Assembly (NCBI RefSeq): GCF_014851685.1
Contig: NZ_JACVAC010000011.1
Coordinates: forward strand, 147,943-211,942
Direction of reading: 5' to 3'
Length of the DNA: 64,000 nt
From: Pseudomonas sp. PDM05
Lineage (GTDB): Bacteria; Pseudomonadota; Gammaproteobacteria; Pseudomonadales; Pseudomonadaceae
Both the position numbers and the translations under genes were made by a program. Below, one piece after another: positions 42,591-52,038 of the stretch. Positions within the stretch are counted from its first letter, which is position 1. Every line of letters starts with the position of its first letter. A model generated the notes under the pieces. The model was not told the origin of the DNA. It saw only the letters and a list, made by a program, of their open reading frames with translations, and ran no database searches.

Positions 42591-44285
42591 TTAGCCGAAG
42601 GTGAAGGCGTAGGCCGCTACGTTCGGGTCCAGAAACTCAATGCTGAAGGTGCGGTCCTGCACCGCCCCCGGCTGGCGCACCAGTTGGTACAGGCGCTGCT
42701 CGGTCACCACGCCGCTGCCATCCGGGGCGACATCCGTGCCGTGGGCGTCACCTGGGGCCTTGCCGTCGATCGTGACCTTGAAGCGCACAGGCTTGCCATC
42801 TGCGCCGGGGGCCAGCACCAAATGCAAGTCACGGGCGTGGAAGCGGTAGACGATGCGCCCACCGGCCTGGTCCAGGGTGACTTGCTGGCCGCCTACGTTC
42901 CATTGGCCGTCCAGGGTCCAGTTGTTCAACGCCAGGGGGCCGGACTTGACGAAGTGCTCGGCACGCTGCGCGCCCAGGTAGGTTTCCGGCGACTGCACGG
43001 TGTTCAGGTCCGGCGCCTGTTGCACGCCCTTGGCATCCACGTCGATCAAGCCGCCCGCGACGTTTTTTGCCCCGGCTTCGCGCAACAACTGCTGGATCAC
43101 CCGCTCCGATTCGGCGTAGTCGCCCTCGCCAAAGTGGTGGTAACGGATCTGGCCGTTGGCGTCGGCAAAGTAATGTGCCGGCCAGTACTGGTTGTTGAAC
43201 GCACGCCAGATCTTGTAGTTGTTGTCGATCGCCACCGGGTAGTTGATCCCCAGGTCCTTCATCGCCTGGGTAACGTTGTTCACGTCGCGCTCAAAGGCGA
43301 ACTCCGGAGCATGTACACCGATCACCACCAGGCCCTGCTCGCGGTACTTGTCGGCCCAGGCTTTGACGTAGGGCAAGGTGCGCAGGCAGTTGATGCAGGA
43401 GTAGGTCCAGAAATCCACCAGCACCACTTTGCCCTTGAGCGCCTCGGCGCTCAGTGGCGGGCTGTTGAGCCATTGCACGGCGCCGTCCAGGGAGGGTAGC
43501 GCGCCCTCTATCGGCAGCGTGTCGCTGTGGTTGGCCGCCATCATCATCGCCCCGCCCTGGGGTTTGGCGCTCAGGCGATCCACCAGGTGTTGCTCCAAGC
43601 CGCCGGTGGAGGCCGTCGACAACCGCGCCAACACGCCGGTATCCAGGCCCAGGGCAATGGCTGCCACCCCGACGAGCATCAACGCGCCAAGGCCGCGGCG
43701 CAGCCATTGACCGGCACCGAGGGATTTTTTCATCAAGCCAAACACCTTACCGCCGACCAGCAGCGCCAACGCCAGGGACGTGGCGGCACCGGCAGCGTAA
43801 GCCAGCAACAGCAAGGTAGTACCGATACTGGCGCCTTGCAGGGCGGCGCCGGTCAGCACCAGCCCGAGGATCGGCCCGGCGCACGGCGCCCAAAGCAGCC
43901 CGGTGGCCACGCCGATCAGGAACGACGCCCCCGGCCGTGGCCTGGCATCGGCCCCGGCCGCCTCGGATAAACGGCTGCCGGCGGCGACCAGCGGGCGCGT
44001 CAGGCGCTCCGACAGCCGTGGCAGCAACAGCGTGAGCCCAAACAGCGCCACGCAGAGCAACGCGAGCCAGCGCCCGTATTGATTGACTTGCACCACCCAA
44101 CCGCCGCCCACCGCCGCCAGCGAGGCCACCAGGGCGAACGTCACCGCCATCCCCGCCAACAGCGGCAAGCCACTGCGCAAAAACGGCTGCCCGGTGCGAG
44201 CGAAGACAAAAGGCAGAACCGGCAGGATGCACGGGCTGACGATTGTCAGCACGCCGCCCAGATATGCGAGAACCAGAAGCCACAT
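42591..44285 (-). CDS. DipZ-like fusion of CcdA membrane domain, TlpA thioredoxin and C-terminal domain
   Basis: 564 residues. The N-terminal CcdA/DsbD-type membrane part (about 1-240, GVLTIVSPCILPVLPFV and WAPCAGPILGLVL hold the redox cysteines) has about six segments. A TlpA-like thioredoxin fold follows (about 285-420) with the motif WTYSCINCLRTLP (CxxC as CINC). A C-terminal beta-rich domain (about 430-560, NNWTLDGQWNVGGQQVTLDQ) resembles the carbohydrate-binding-like domain of mycobacterial DipZ. It would move electrons across the membrane to periplasmic thiol enzymes. AAGGGG precedes the ATG. Divergent from a two-component system; msrA follows. Confidence 0.9.
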   Translation of the reverse strand: MWLLVLAYLGGVLTIVSPCILPVLPFVFARTGQPFLRSGLPLLAGMAVTFALVASLAAVGGGWVVQVNQYGRWLALLCVALFGLTLLLPRLSERLTRPLVAAGSRLSEAAGADARPRPGASFLIGVATGLLWAPCAGPILGLVLTGAALQGASIGTTLLLLAYAAGAATSLALALLVGGKVFGLMKKSLGAGQWLRRGLGALMLVGVAAIALGLDTGVLARLSTASTGGLEQHLVDRLSAKPQGGAMMMAANHSDTLPIEGALPSLDGAVQWLNSPPLSAEALKGKVVLVDFWTYSCINCLRTLPYVKAWADKYREQGLVVIGVHAPEFAFERDVNNVTQAMKDLGINYPVAIDNNYKIWRAFNNQYWPAHYFADANGQIRYHHFGEGDYAESERVIQQLLREAGAKNVAGGLIDVDAKGVQQAPDLNTVQSPETYLGAQRAEHFVKSGPLALNNWTLDGQWNVGGQQVTLDQAGGRIVYRFHARDLHLVLAPGADGKPVRFKVTIDGKAPGDAHGTDVAPDGSGVVTEQRLYQLVRQPGAVQDRTFSIEFLDPNVAAYAFTFG

Positions 44286-44432
44286 TGATTGCCCCTTAAC
44301 AGAATGAACAAGTAGCCCCATCCTGCGCCCAGGCCGGTCGCGCAATCCTCACGCAGAGTTAAACAATTCGTGATAACTACACTGTGGCAAAAGCCGCACA
44401 ATGCGCCGACTACAAGCCAAGGTTTCGCTTAC

Positions 44433-45143
44433 ATGGATCAGCCCAAACGTGTCCTGGTGGTTGAGGACGATGCCCATATCGCCGACTTGATCCTCCTGCA
44501 CCTGCGCGATGAACAGTTCGAAGTGGTGCACAGTGCCGATGGCAACGAAGGCCTGCGCCTGCTGGAGCAAGGCGGCTGGGATGCGCTGATCCTCGACCTG
44601 ATGCTGCCCGGCGTCGACGGCCTGGAGATCTGCCGCCGCGCCCGCGCCATGACGCGCTACACCCCGATCATCATCACCAGCGCGCGCTCCAGCGAGCTGC
44701 ACCGCATCCTCGGCCTGGAGCTGGGTGCCGACGATTACCTGGCCAAGCCGTTCTCGCTGCCCGAGCTGGTTGCCCGGGTCAAGGCGCTGCTGCGCCGGGT
44801 CGACGCCATGGCGCGCAACCTGAAAATGGATGCCGGCAGCCTCGACCTTGGGCCACTGTTCATCAACCCGCTGAGTCGCGAGGCCACTTTGCACGGCCAG
44901 CCCCTGGAGCTCACGCCCCGGGAATTTGACCTGCTGTATTTCTTTGCCCGCCAGCCGGGCAAGGTGTTCTCGCGCATGGACCTGCTCAACGCCGTGTGGG
45001 GCTACAACCATGAAGGTTACGAGCACACGGTAAACACCCATATCAACCGCCTGCGCGCCAAGGTCGAGGCCGACCCGGCCAACCCGGCGCGCATCCTCAC
45101 GGTGTGGGGCCGTGGCTACAAGTTCGCCGAGAACGGCCCATGA
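44433..45143 (+). CDS. OmpR-family response regulator
   Basis: 236 residues: receiver domain (about 6-120, VLVVEDDAHIADLILL and phospho-acceptor in ALILDLMLPGVDGLE, K in DDYLAKPF) and a C-terminal winged HTH (about 138-232, GQPLELTPREFDLLYFFARQPGKVFSRMDLL). ATG 44433 gives the standard start. The stop overlaps the kinase start (ATGA). It is divergent from dipZ, 147 bases apart, and so a likely regulator of dipZ-msrA. The specific system is not identified. Confidence 0.93.
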   Translation: MDQPKRVLVVEDDAHIADLILLHLRDEQFEVVHSADGNEGLRLLEQGGWDALILDLMLPGVDGLEICRRARAMTRYTPIIITSARSSELHRILGLELGADDYLAKPFSLPELVARVKALLRRVDAMARNLKMDAGSLDLGPLFINPLSREATLHGQPLELTPREFDLLYFFARQPGKVFSRMDLLNAVWGYNHEGYEHTVNTHINRLRAKVEADPANPARILTVWGRGYKFAENGP

Positions 45144-46606
45144 AACTGACCCTGACCCAGCGCCTGTCGGTGGTGTTTGCCGTGTTGCTGCTGATCTGCA
45201 GCAGCACCTCGGCGTGGTTGCAGGTGCGCTCCAACCGCATGCACGAGCTGGAAGTGGTGCAAGGCGTGTCCCGCGACCTGGCAGCGCATATCGCCCGTGA
45301 CACGCAGTTGATGGATGCCGACGGCCTCAAGCCCGATGCGGTGCGCAACCTGTTCGGCCAACTGATGCTGGTGAACCCGAGTGTCGAGGTGTATTTGCTC
45401 GACATCGAGGGGCGCGTGGTCGGCAATGCGGCGCCGAGCGGGCACCTGCTGCGCGACCGGGTCGACCTCGCGCCGATCCGCCGTTTCCTCAGTGGCGCCA
45501 TGTTGCCGATCCTCGGCGACGACCCGCGCAGCGTCGACGCGCGCAAGGTGTTCAGCGCCGCGCCGCTCAAGGCCAACGGCACGCAAACCGGCTTTCTGTA
45601 TGTGGTACTTCTCGGCGAGGCCCACGATGTGTTCGATGCCAAGGACGCCACCGGCATGGCGCTGAAGATTGCGCTGTGGTGCATCGGCCTGGTCGCGCTG
45701 CTGTGTCTGTTGGCGGGCCTGCTGGCGTTTGCCTGGATCACCCGGCCATTGCGCCAGCTCACCGACAAGGTTGGCCGATTCGACATCAATGGTGCCCCCA
45801 AACCAGCGGAAAACATCGCGCCCACCTCTGACAGCGGCGATGAAATCGCCGTGCTCGACCACGCCTTCATGCAGATGGAAAACCGCCTCGGCGAACAGTG
45901 GCGCGCCCTCACCCGCCAGGAACAGGAACGCCGGGAGATGGTTGCGAACATCTCCCACGACCTGCGCACGCCCCTGGCTTCGTTGCACGGCTACCTGGAA
46001 ACCCTGTCCCTCAAGGACGCGACCTTGAGCGCCGAGGAACGCCGGCGCTACCTCGGGATTGCCCTGGACCAGAGCCGCAAAGTCGGCGGCCTGGCCCAAT
46101 CGCTGCTGGAACTGGTGCGCCTGGAACATGGTTTTGTCCAGCCGGTGCTCGAAGGCTTTTCGCTGCCGGACCTGGTGCAGGACGTCTTCCAGAAGTTCGA
46201 ATTGAGCGCCGAAGCGCGCGGTATCAGCCTCAGCGCCAGCCTGCCGGCGCAGGTGCCGGCAGTCATGGCCGACCTCGGCTTGATCGAGCGCGTACTGACC
46301 AACCTGCTGGACAACGCCTTGCGGCACACCCCGGTCAATGGCGACGTCGAAGTGCTGTTGGCTGTCGAGGCCGACAGCGTCAGCGTGACCGTCAGCGACA
46401 GCGGCCCGGGCATCGATGCCGAGCTGCATGAAGGCTTGTTCCTGCGCGCCTTCACCATTGGCGGCGCACGGCGCGATGGCGGCCTGGGCTTGCGCATCGT
46501 GCACCGCATCCTGCAATTGCACGGGCGCAGCATTCGCCTGGTGGAGCGGCCCGGCCGCGGGGCGACGTTTACTTTTTCCCTAGAAAGGCGAGCATCAGTT
46601 CGTTGA
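45140..46606 (+). CDS. Membrane sensor histidine kinase
   Basis: 488 residues. TM1 (8-26) and TM2 (about 174-200) flank a periplasmic sensor domain of about 145 residues without cysteine. HAMP (about 200-255), HisKA with H273 in MVANISHDLRTPLASLHGYL and an HATPase domain (NLLDNALRHTP, DSGPGI, GGLGLRIV) follow. Four-base overlap with the regulator gene. The 3' end overlaps the convergent hydrolase gene by 38 bases. What it senses is not apparent; association with msrA and dipZ suggests oxidative or thiol stress. Confidence 0.93.
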   Translation: MKLTLTQRLSVVFAVLLLICSSTSAWLQVRSNRMHELEVVQGVSRDLAAHIARDTQLMDADGLKPDAVRNLFGQLMLVNPSVEVYLLDIEGRVVGNAAPSGHLLRDRVDLAPIRRFLSGAMLPILGDDPRSVDARKVFSAAPLKANGTQTGFLYVVLLGEAHDVFDAKDATGMALKIALWCIGLVALLCLLAGLLAFAWITRPLRQLTDKVGRFDINGAPKPAENIAPTSDSGDEIAVLDHAFMQMENRLGEQWRALTRQEQERREMVANISHDLRTPLASLHGYLETLSLKDATLSAEERRRYLGIALDQSRKVGGLAQSLLELVRLEHGFVQPVLEGFSLPDLVQDVFQKFELSAEARGISLSASLPAQVPAVMADLGLIERVLTNLLDNALRHTPVNGDVEVLLAVEADSVSVTVSDSGPGIDAELHEGLFLRAFTIGGARRDGGLGLRIVHRILQLHGRSIRLVERPGRGATFTFSLERRASVR

Positions 46607-47501
46607 CCTGTTGGCCCTGCTCGTTCTGGATCCAGTGGCCGCAGTTGGGCAGCACGTGCTGCTCAAGGTCCGGCACACAATCGGGCATGCGCTTGAGGGT
46701 GTGCGCTTCAAACACGCCGACCGGGTCGCGGTCGCCGATCAGGAACAGTGTGGGCTGGAGCACCTGGCGGCCGGCGAGGCATTCGGTGCGCTGCCAGTTG
46801 CGCGTGAAGTTGCGATACCAGTTCAGCGGGCCGCGAAAGCCGTGTTCGGCGAAGGTTTGCACGTACACGTCAAGATCCTCGCGGGAACACCATGACGGCA
46901 AGGCGCCAGGCATACCGACGCCTTCAAGCAAGCGCGCAGTGGCCGGTTTGTGTTGCAGGAACACGTCCTGGTCCTGCATGAACAGGCGCAGCGTGCGTTC
47001 GATGTCGGCGTTCAGTTCCTGCTCGGCCACGCCGGGTTCCTGGAAATACAGGATGTAATTGAAACGCTCGGCATACAGCTCAGCCATGATGTCAATCACC
47101 GGCCGGCGCGCTCGCCCGGCGAACGGCACCGACAGCGTGATCAGCCGCGTGACGCGTTCGGGCTCCAGCAACGCCAGGTGCCAGGCCACCACCGCGCCCC
47201 AGTCGTGGCCGACCATCACCACCTCGGTGTGGCCGAAATGATCCATGGCCTGCTGGATGTCGGCGCACAGGGTCAGCAGGTCGTAGTCGGCCACCTCGGC
47301 GGGCGCGCCGGATTGGCCGTAGCCGCGCATCTCAGGCGCAAACACCCGATAACCCGCCGCCGCCAGCGCCGGGATCTGCGCGCGCCAGGAATGCCAGCAT
47401 TCCGGGAAACCGTGCAGCAGCCAGATCGGCTGGCCGTGTTCGGGACCGCTGATGTGCACGCTTAACTCAATAGCGTTGACGCAGAGGATTTGCTGGCGCA
47501 T
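46569..47501 (-). CDS. Alpha/beta hydrolase, epoxide hydrolase type
   Basis: 310 residues. The fold has oxyanion block LLHGFPECWHSWR, the nucleophile elbow MVGHDWGAVVAW with aspartate D100 in place of serine, the acid in IGDRDP and the histidine in NCGHWIQNE. The HGFPE and GHDWG motifs are typical of soluble epoxide hydrolases and haloalkane dehalogenase relatives. The tryptophan and tyrosines of the lid are not assigned. It overlaps the histidine-kinase 3' end. The substrate is unknown. Confidence 0.87.
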   Translation of the reverse strand: MRQQILCVNAIELSVHISGPEHGQPIWLLHGFPECWHSWRAQIPALAAAGYRVFAPEMRGYGQSGAPAEVADYDLLTLCADIQQAMDHFGHTEVVMVGHDWGAVVAWHLALLEPERVTRLITLSVPFAGRARRPVIDIMAELYAERFNYILYFQEPGVAEQELNADIERTLRLFMQDQDVFLQHKPATARLLEGVGMPGALPSWCSREDLDVYVQTFAEHGFRGPLNWYRNFTRNWQRTECLAGRQVLQPTLFLIGDRDPVGVFEAHTLKRMPDCVPDLEQHVLPNCGHWIQNEQGQQVNELMLAFLGKK

Positions 47502-47581
47502 GGGCAGGGCCTGGCTGAAGGTTTGGCCTAGCCTGGGGGATTGGCGGCGACAGTGCCAGCATCATTGACGACGGGAATAAC

Positions 47582-49837
47582 TCACTCCACCGCCCACCAG
47601 CGCGGCAACAACTGGCGCACCCGCGCCTCGCCGAAGCGGTCGTCGATCAACATCACCACGCCCTCGTCCTGCTGGCCACGAATCACCCGCCCGGCGGCCT
47701 GCACCACCTTTTGTAGCCCAGGGTACAAATACGTGTAGTCGTAACCGGCACCAAAGATCGTGGCCATGCGCTGCTTGATCTGTTCGTTGACCGGGTTCAG
47801 TTGCGGCAGGCCCAGGGTGGCGATAAACGCACCGATCAGGCGCGCACCGGGCAAGTCGATACCCTCGCCAAACGCACCGCCAAGCACGGCAAAGCCGATG
47901 CCCTGGCTGTGTTCGGTGAACTGCTCGAGAAATGCCTGGCGCTCGGCCTCGGCCATGCCGCGCGATTGCAGCCACAGCGGGATCTGCGGGTGGCGTTCGG
48001 CGAGCAATTGCGCGACCTGTTGCAGGTAGTCAAAGCTGGAAAAAAACGCCAGGTAGTTGCCCGGCCGCTGCGCGAACTGCGTGGCGATCAACGCGACGAT
48101 GGGTTCCAGCGAGGCCTGGCGGTGCACGAAGCGCGTGGAGATCTGATCGACGATGCGCACCTTGAGCTGCGCGGCCTTGAACGGCGACTCCACGTCGATC
48201 CACGCGGTGTCCGCCGGCAGCCCCAGCAGGTCGGCGTAGTAGTGACGCGGACTCAGGGTCGCGGAAAACAGCACACTGCTGCGCGCCGCGGTGAGCCGTG
48301 GGCGAATGAACTCGGCAGGTACCACGTTGCGCAGGCACAGGGTCGAGCTGCTGCGCTTGCCGCTGTGTTGGCGTTTGCTGATGTCAAAAATGAACTGTTC
48401 ATTGAACAGCTCGGCGACCTTGGCAAATTGCAATGCGTCGAAGTAGAAGGTTTGCAACTCGCCGCTGAGGGCTTGCGGGTGGTCGTTGAAATAGTCACCC
48501 ATGGCGCTGGTACACAGGCCCAGGGCGTGCAGAAATTTGTCTGGACGGCTCGCGTAGGCCTGGTAGGGCGCGAGCTGGTCCTTGTGCAGCGCATTCCATT
48601 CGCGGTTCAGGCGTTGCAGGGGTTTGTTCAGCGGCTCGGGCGCACTGTCGCGCAGGGTCTTGAGGTGGTATTGGTCAAGGCTGGCGCTGTACATCGAGCG
48701 GGCGCGCTCCACCAGGTTGTGCGCTTCGTCCACCAGCACCGCCGCCCGCCACTGGTTGAGCTGGGCCAGGCCGAACAGCATGGCGCCAAAGTCGAAATAG
48801 TAGTTGTAGTCGGCGACGATCAGGTCGGCCCAGCGCGCCATTTCCTGGCTCAGGTAATACGGGCACACGTCGTGGGCCAGGGCCACCTCGCGCAAGTTGC
48901 GCTGATCGAGCTGGCGCACCTGCGAAGCGGCACTGCGGGCAGCGGGCAGGCGGTCGTAGAAGCCTTTGGCCAATGGGCACGAATCGCCGTGGCAGGCTTT
49001 GTCCGGGTGTTCGCAGGCCTTGTCGCGGGCGACCAGTTCCAGCACGCGCAAGGGCAAGTCCGGGTGGCTGCGGTGCAGCACATCGGCGGCGTCGAGGGCG
49101 AGCTTGCGCCCCGGAGTCTTGGCGGTGAGGAAGAACAGCTTGTCCAGTTGCTGCGGCGCCAGGGCCTTGAGCAGCGGGAAGATCGTGCCGATGGTCTTGC
49201 CGATGCCCGTGGGAGCCTGGGCCATCAGGCAGCGGCCGGTGGTGACGGCCTTAAAGACCGTCTCCGCAAGCGAGCGTTGGCCCGTGCGAAACCCGGCGTG
49301 CGGAAACCCCAGGGTTTGCGCGGCGCTGTTGCGGGCGGCGCGGTGCTGCATTTCCTGCTGGGCCCAGCCGAGGAACTGCGCGCACTGGGCGTTGAAGAAG
49401 GTCTCCAGTTCGGCGGCGCTATAACGCTGGTGCAGTAGCGTTTCGCCCTCGCCGACAATGTCGAAGTACACCAGCGCCAGGTCGATGTCCGTCAACCCAA
49501 GCTTCTGGCACATCAGCCAGCCATACACCTTGACCTGGGCCCAGTGCAGTTGCCGGTGGTTGGCAGGCTGGGCATCGAGGTCGCCGCGATAGGTCTTCAC
49601 TTCCTCCAGGCGGTTGGCGTCCGGGTCGTAGCCGTCCGCCCTGCCCCGCACCGTGAGCTGCTGGTACTCGCCCTCCAGGGCGACTTCATGCTGGTAATGC
49701 GCGTTGCGCCGCGAGGCGACGGTGCGATGGCCGACGATACCTTCCTGGGCGCTGGGCGACGGCGTGAAGCGTAGGTCGAGGTCGCCGACCTTGGCCGTGA
49801 ACTCACACAGCGCGCGCACTGCCACGTTGTAGCTCAA
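47582..49837 (-). CDS. Nuclease-helicase fusion: Cas4-like domain plus XPD/DinG-type helicase
   Basis: 751 residues from a TTG start (49837) that overlaps the FAN1 stop as TTGA; a GTG at 49825 is the alternative. Residues 35-120 form a PD-(D/E)xK domain (D68, E79-V-K81, then HWAQVKVYGW with the Q..Y of RecB/Cas4 nucleases). Then come Walker A APTGIGKT, an iron-sulfur insert with four cysteines (ACEH, ACHGDSC and DVC), and the DEAH box VDEAHN: an XPD-like 5'-3' helicase. It would unwind and trim damaged DNA with FAN1, whose gene lies directly upstream. Confidence 0.9.
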   Translation of the reverse strand: MSYNVAVRALCEFTAKVGDLDLRFTPSPSAQEGIVGHRTVASRRNAHYQHEVALEGEYQQLTVRGRADGYDPDANRLEEVKTYRGDLDAQPANHRQLHWAQVKVYGWLMCQKLGLTDIDLALVYFDIVGEGETLLHQRYSAAELETFFNAQCAQFLGWAQQEMQHRAARNSAAQTLGFPHAGFRTGQRSLAETVFKAVTTGRCLMAQAPTGIGKTIGTIFPLLKALAPQQLDKLFFLTAKTPGRKLALDAADVLHRSHPDLPLRVLELVARDKACEHPDKACHGDSCPLAKGFYDRLPAARSAASQVRQLDQRNLREVALAHDVCPYYLSQEMARWADLIVADYNYYFDFGAMLFGLAQLNQWRAAVLVDEAHNLVERARSMYSASLDQYHLKTLRDSAPEPLNKPLQRLNREWNALHKDQLAPYQAYASRPDKFLHALGLCTSAMGDYFNDHPQALSGELQTFYFDALQFAKVAELFNEQFIFDISKRQHSGKRSSSTLCLRNVVPAEFIRPRLTAARSSVLFSATLSPRHYYADLLGLPADTAWIDVESPFKAAQLKVRIVDQISTRFVHRQASLEPIVALIATQFAQRPGNYLAFFSSFDYLQQVAQLLAERHPQIPLWLQSRGMAEAERQAFLEQFTEHSQGIGFAVLGGAFGEGIDLPGARLIGAFIATLGLPQLNPVNEQIKQRMATIFGAGYDYTYLYPGLQKVVQAAGRVIRGQQDEGVVMLIDDRFGEARVRQLLPRWWAVE

Positions 49838-51477
49838 ACCGACGACTCCGCCCAGCGCACGTAGCAGACGGTGACCGGCATCTGGTGTTCGGCGCAGAAC
49901 TCCAGCCAGCGCAACTGGTTGTCCTGCAGGCGGTCGCCGGGGCCTTTGACTTCGATCATGCGATAGGTGTTTTGCGCGGGCCAGAACTGGATCAGGTCCG
50001 GCATCCCGGCGCGGTTGGCGCGGATGTCCAGCAGCAGGCGCTCGAACCAGTGGCGCAAATGCACGGCGGGAAAGCACGCCAAGGCCTGTTCCAGCAGTTC
50101 TTCGTTGAGCAGGTTCCAGAACACGAACGGTGACTGGATGCCCCACTTTTCCTGGTAGCGCTGGCGGATCGTGGCCTTGTAGCGCTCGTCCTGCAGTTGC
50201 GCGAAACAGGCTGCGAACAAGTCGGCACGGCGCTGATGGAAGTCTTCGCTGTGCAGGTCCGCCGGCCCGCGTTGGAACGGGTGGAAAAACGAGCCCGGCA
50301 GCGGCGCGAAGATCGCGTCCCAGCACAGCAGGCCAAACAGCGAGTTGATCAGACCGTTCTCGACGTAATGCACCGGCGCGTCGGGCTCGTTCAGGTGTGC
50401 CTGTACGCTGGCTTCCACCGACTCCAGAGCCTGCGGCAGTGCCAGGTCCAGGCGCGTGACCTCGCGTGGCTTGAGCCTGGGCAGCGCCGGTTCGCCCAAC
50501 TTGCGCCGCAGACGTGGCAGCACGCGCAGCAGGTGCTGTTGCTCGGCGGCACTTTCCGGGGTTTGTTGCGCGGCACTCGCCAGGGCCATGGCCTGGGCGT
50601 AGTCCTCCTGGCGTTCCAGCACGCGGATCAGCCGCGCACGCGCGCCAGGGTAGGCGCAGGTGCGGTAGATCTGTGCCGCCAGCGCCAGCTCAGCCAGGCG
50701 TTCACAATGCTGCCCGAGCAGAAACAACAGCTTGGCCCGACGCCGTTCCAACCAGGGGTTGTCGGTATTGAGGGCGGTGATGCGCGTGCGTATGTCCTCG
50801 ATCGGCTCACCGGCCTCGAAGGCTTGCTGGCAGCCATGCAGGAACAGGAAACCCTGCACGTCATCACGGCTGCGCAAACCGCGGGATTCGGCGCAGATCT
50901 CGACTTTTTCATAGGTGTAGATGCCCAGGTCCGCCAGCACGAATTCGGACCAGTCCTGATACAGGTTGCCGAAGAACATCAGGCGCAGGCGGTCACACAT
51001 GTCCATCACCGTGAGGCTGTACAGCGTGTCGGGCAGCGCGGGGCACCACTGGGCAAAGCTGAGGCTCTCGGGGAACTGCGCCGCCAGGCCTGCCAGCCAC
51101 TCGACTTTGTTGGCCTTGGGCTGGTCGATCCACGGTTTGAAGGCATTGAGGATCTCGCCTTTTTGCAGCAAGGCGAACAGCTCTTCAAACGCCAGCGGTT
51201 GCTGGTCGTTTACCCACCCCAACTGCAACAGCGGCTGCGCGGCGGCGTGGGTGCAACCGATTTCCAGATAATTGAGCTTGCCCGCACGAAAATGCACGCC
51301 CTTGCGCATGACCATGCGCACCAGCAAGGCCTGGGACGCCTGGGGCAAGCTGTCAAATTGCTGAATGAACTGCGTTTCGTCAGGGTCGAGCAGGTCGGCA
51401 TAGCGTTGCCCCAGCCATTGCAGGACCTGACGGAAGTTTTGCAGGTAATAGAGCGGGTCTTCGAGGGGGTTGGCCAT
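49834..51477 (-). CDS. fan1: FAN1-type VRR-NUC nuclease
   Basis: 547 residues. The C-terminal VRR-NUC domain reads GMPDLIQFWP (D494) then RMIEVKGPGDRLQDNQLRWLEF (E509, K511), the metal-binding site of this nuclease class. The N-terminal helical region (about 1-390) has the SAP-like and TPR-like parts expected of bacterial FAN1; the P. aeruginosa FAN1 of known structure has a similar length. It cuts DNA at interstrand crosslinks and branched structures. First gene of the operon with the helicase. The product starts MANPLEDPLYYLQNFRQVL. Confidence 0.88.
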   Translation of the reverse strand: MANPLEDPLYYLQNFRQVLQWLGQRYADLLDPDETQFIQQFDSLPQASQALLVRMVMRKGVHFRAGKLNYLEIGCTHAAAQPLLQLGWVNDQQPLAFEELFALLQKGEILNAFKPWIDQPKANKVEWLAGLAAQFPESLSFAQWCPALPDTLYSLTVMDMCDRLRLMFFGNLYQDWSEFVLADLGIYTYEKVEICAESRGLRSRDDVQGFLFLHGCQQAFEAGEPIEDIRTRITALNTDNPWLERRRAKLLFLLGQHCERLAELALAAQIYRTCAYPGARARLIRVLERQEDYAQAMALASAAQQTPESAAEQQHLLRVLPRLRRKLGEPALPRLKPREVTRLDLALPQALESVEASVQAHLNEPDAPVHYVENGLINSLFGLLCWDAIFAPLPGSFFHPFQRGPADLHSEDFHQRRADLFAACFAQLQDERYKATIRQRYQEKWGIQSPFVFWNLLNEELLEQALACFPAVHLRHWFERLLLDIRANRAGMPDLIQFWPAQNTYRMIEVKGPGDRLQDNQLRWLEFCAEHQMPVTVCYVRWAESSV

Positions 51478-51664
51478 GGCACGTAGAGGTCAAATACTGG
51501 TTATGCATACAGAGTGCCGTCGCAAACGGCTTGTTGCAATCGGTAATAGATAAATGGCTCACGCAACTTTTTGTATAAAAGTGATCTGATGGGGAAGTCG
51601 ATGGCGTAAAATTTGTCGCCCGCAGCCTCTGGCGTGGGACTTTTCAAGGTTAAAGGTAAGGGTT

Positions 51665-51889
51665 ATGAACATGAAGAATTTGGGTCTTCCCCTGGTTGCA
51701 CTCACTTTTCTGGTATTGGCCGGTTGCGCGACGCAAACCGTAGTGACGCTGCAAAACGGCACGCAGTATTTGACCCAGGACCTTCCAAAAACCAACACCG
51801 CCGACGGTTTCTATGAGTTCACTGACATCGCCGGCAAGCGTGTGCGGGTCAAGGCTGCGGATGTGGCAACAGTCATCAAGGAAAAGTAA
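51665..51889 (+). CDS. YgdI/YgdR-like small lipoprotein
   Basis: 74 residues: a lipoprotein signal peptide MNMKNLGLPLVALTFLVLAGC with lipobox LAGC, then a DUF903-type beta domain (VVTLQNGTQYLTQDLPK, then FYEFTDIAGKRVRVKAADVATVIKEK). Family members are small outer-membrane lipoproteins of unknown role. It starts at 51665 and is divergent from fan1; a REPIN follows immediately after it. Confidence 0.92.
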   Translation: MNMKNLGLPLVALTFLVLAGCATQTVVTLQNGTQYLTQDLPKTNTADGFYEFTDIAGKRVRVKAADVATVIKEK

Positions 51890-51915
51890 TTCTCCGGAGC
51901 CGACCGCGAATATTT

Positions 51916-52018
51916 GGGGAGCGGGCTTGTGTGGGAGCGGGCTTGCTCGCGAAGGCAGTCGGTCAGTTGGTATATATGGCGACTGACACGCCGCCTTCGC
52001 GAGCAAGCCCGCTCCCAC
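51916..52018. repeat. REPIN with duplicated head, second copy
   Basis: GTGGGAGCGGGCTTGCTCGCG at 51931 faces its partner ending GCTCCCAC at 52018; a near-copy of the head (GGGGAGCGGGCTTGT) precedes it, as at 28225. It lies between the convergent lipoprotein and lipase genes. Confidence 0.9.
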
Positions 52019-52038
52019 AGTTTCAAGGCATTCCAGCT

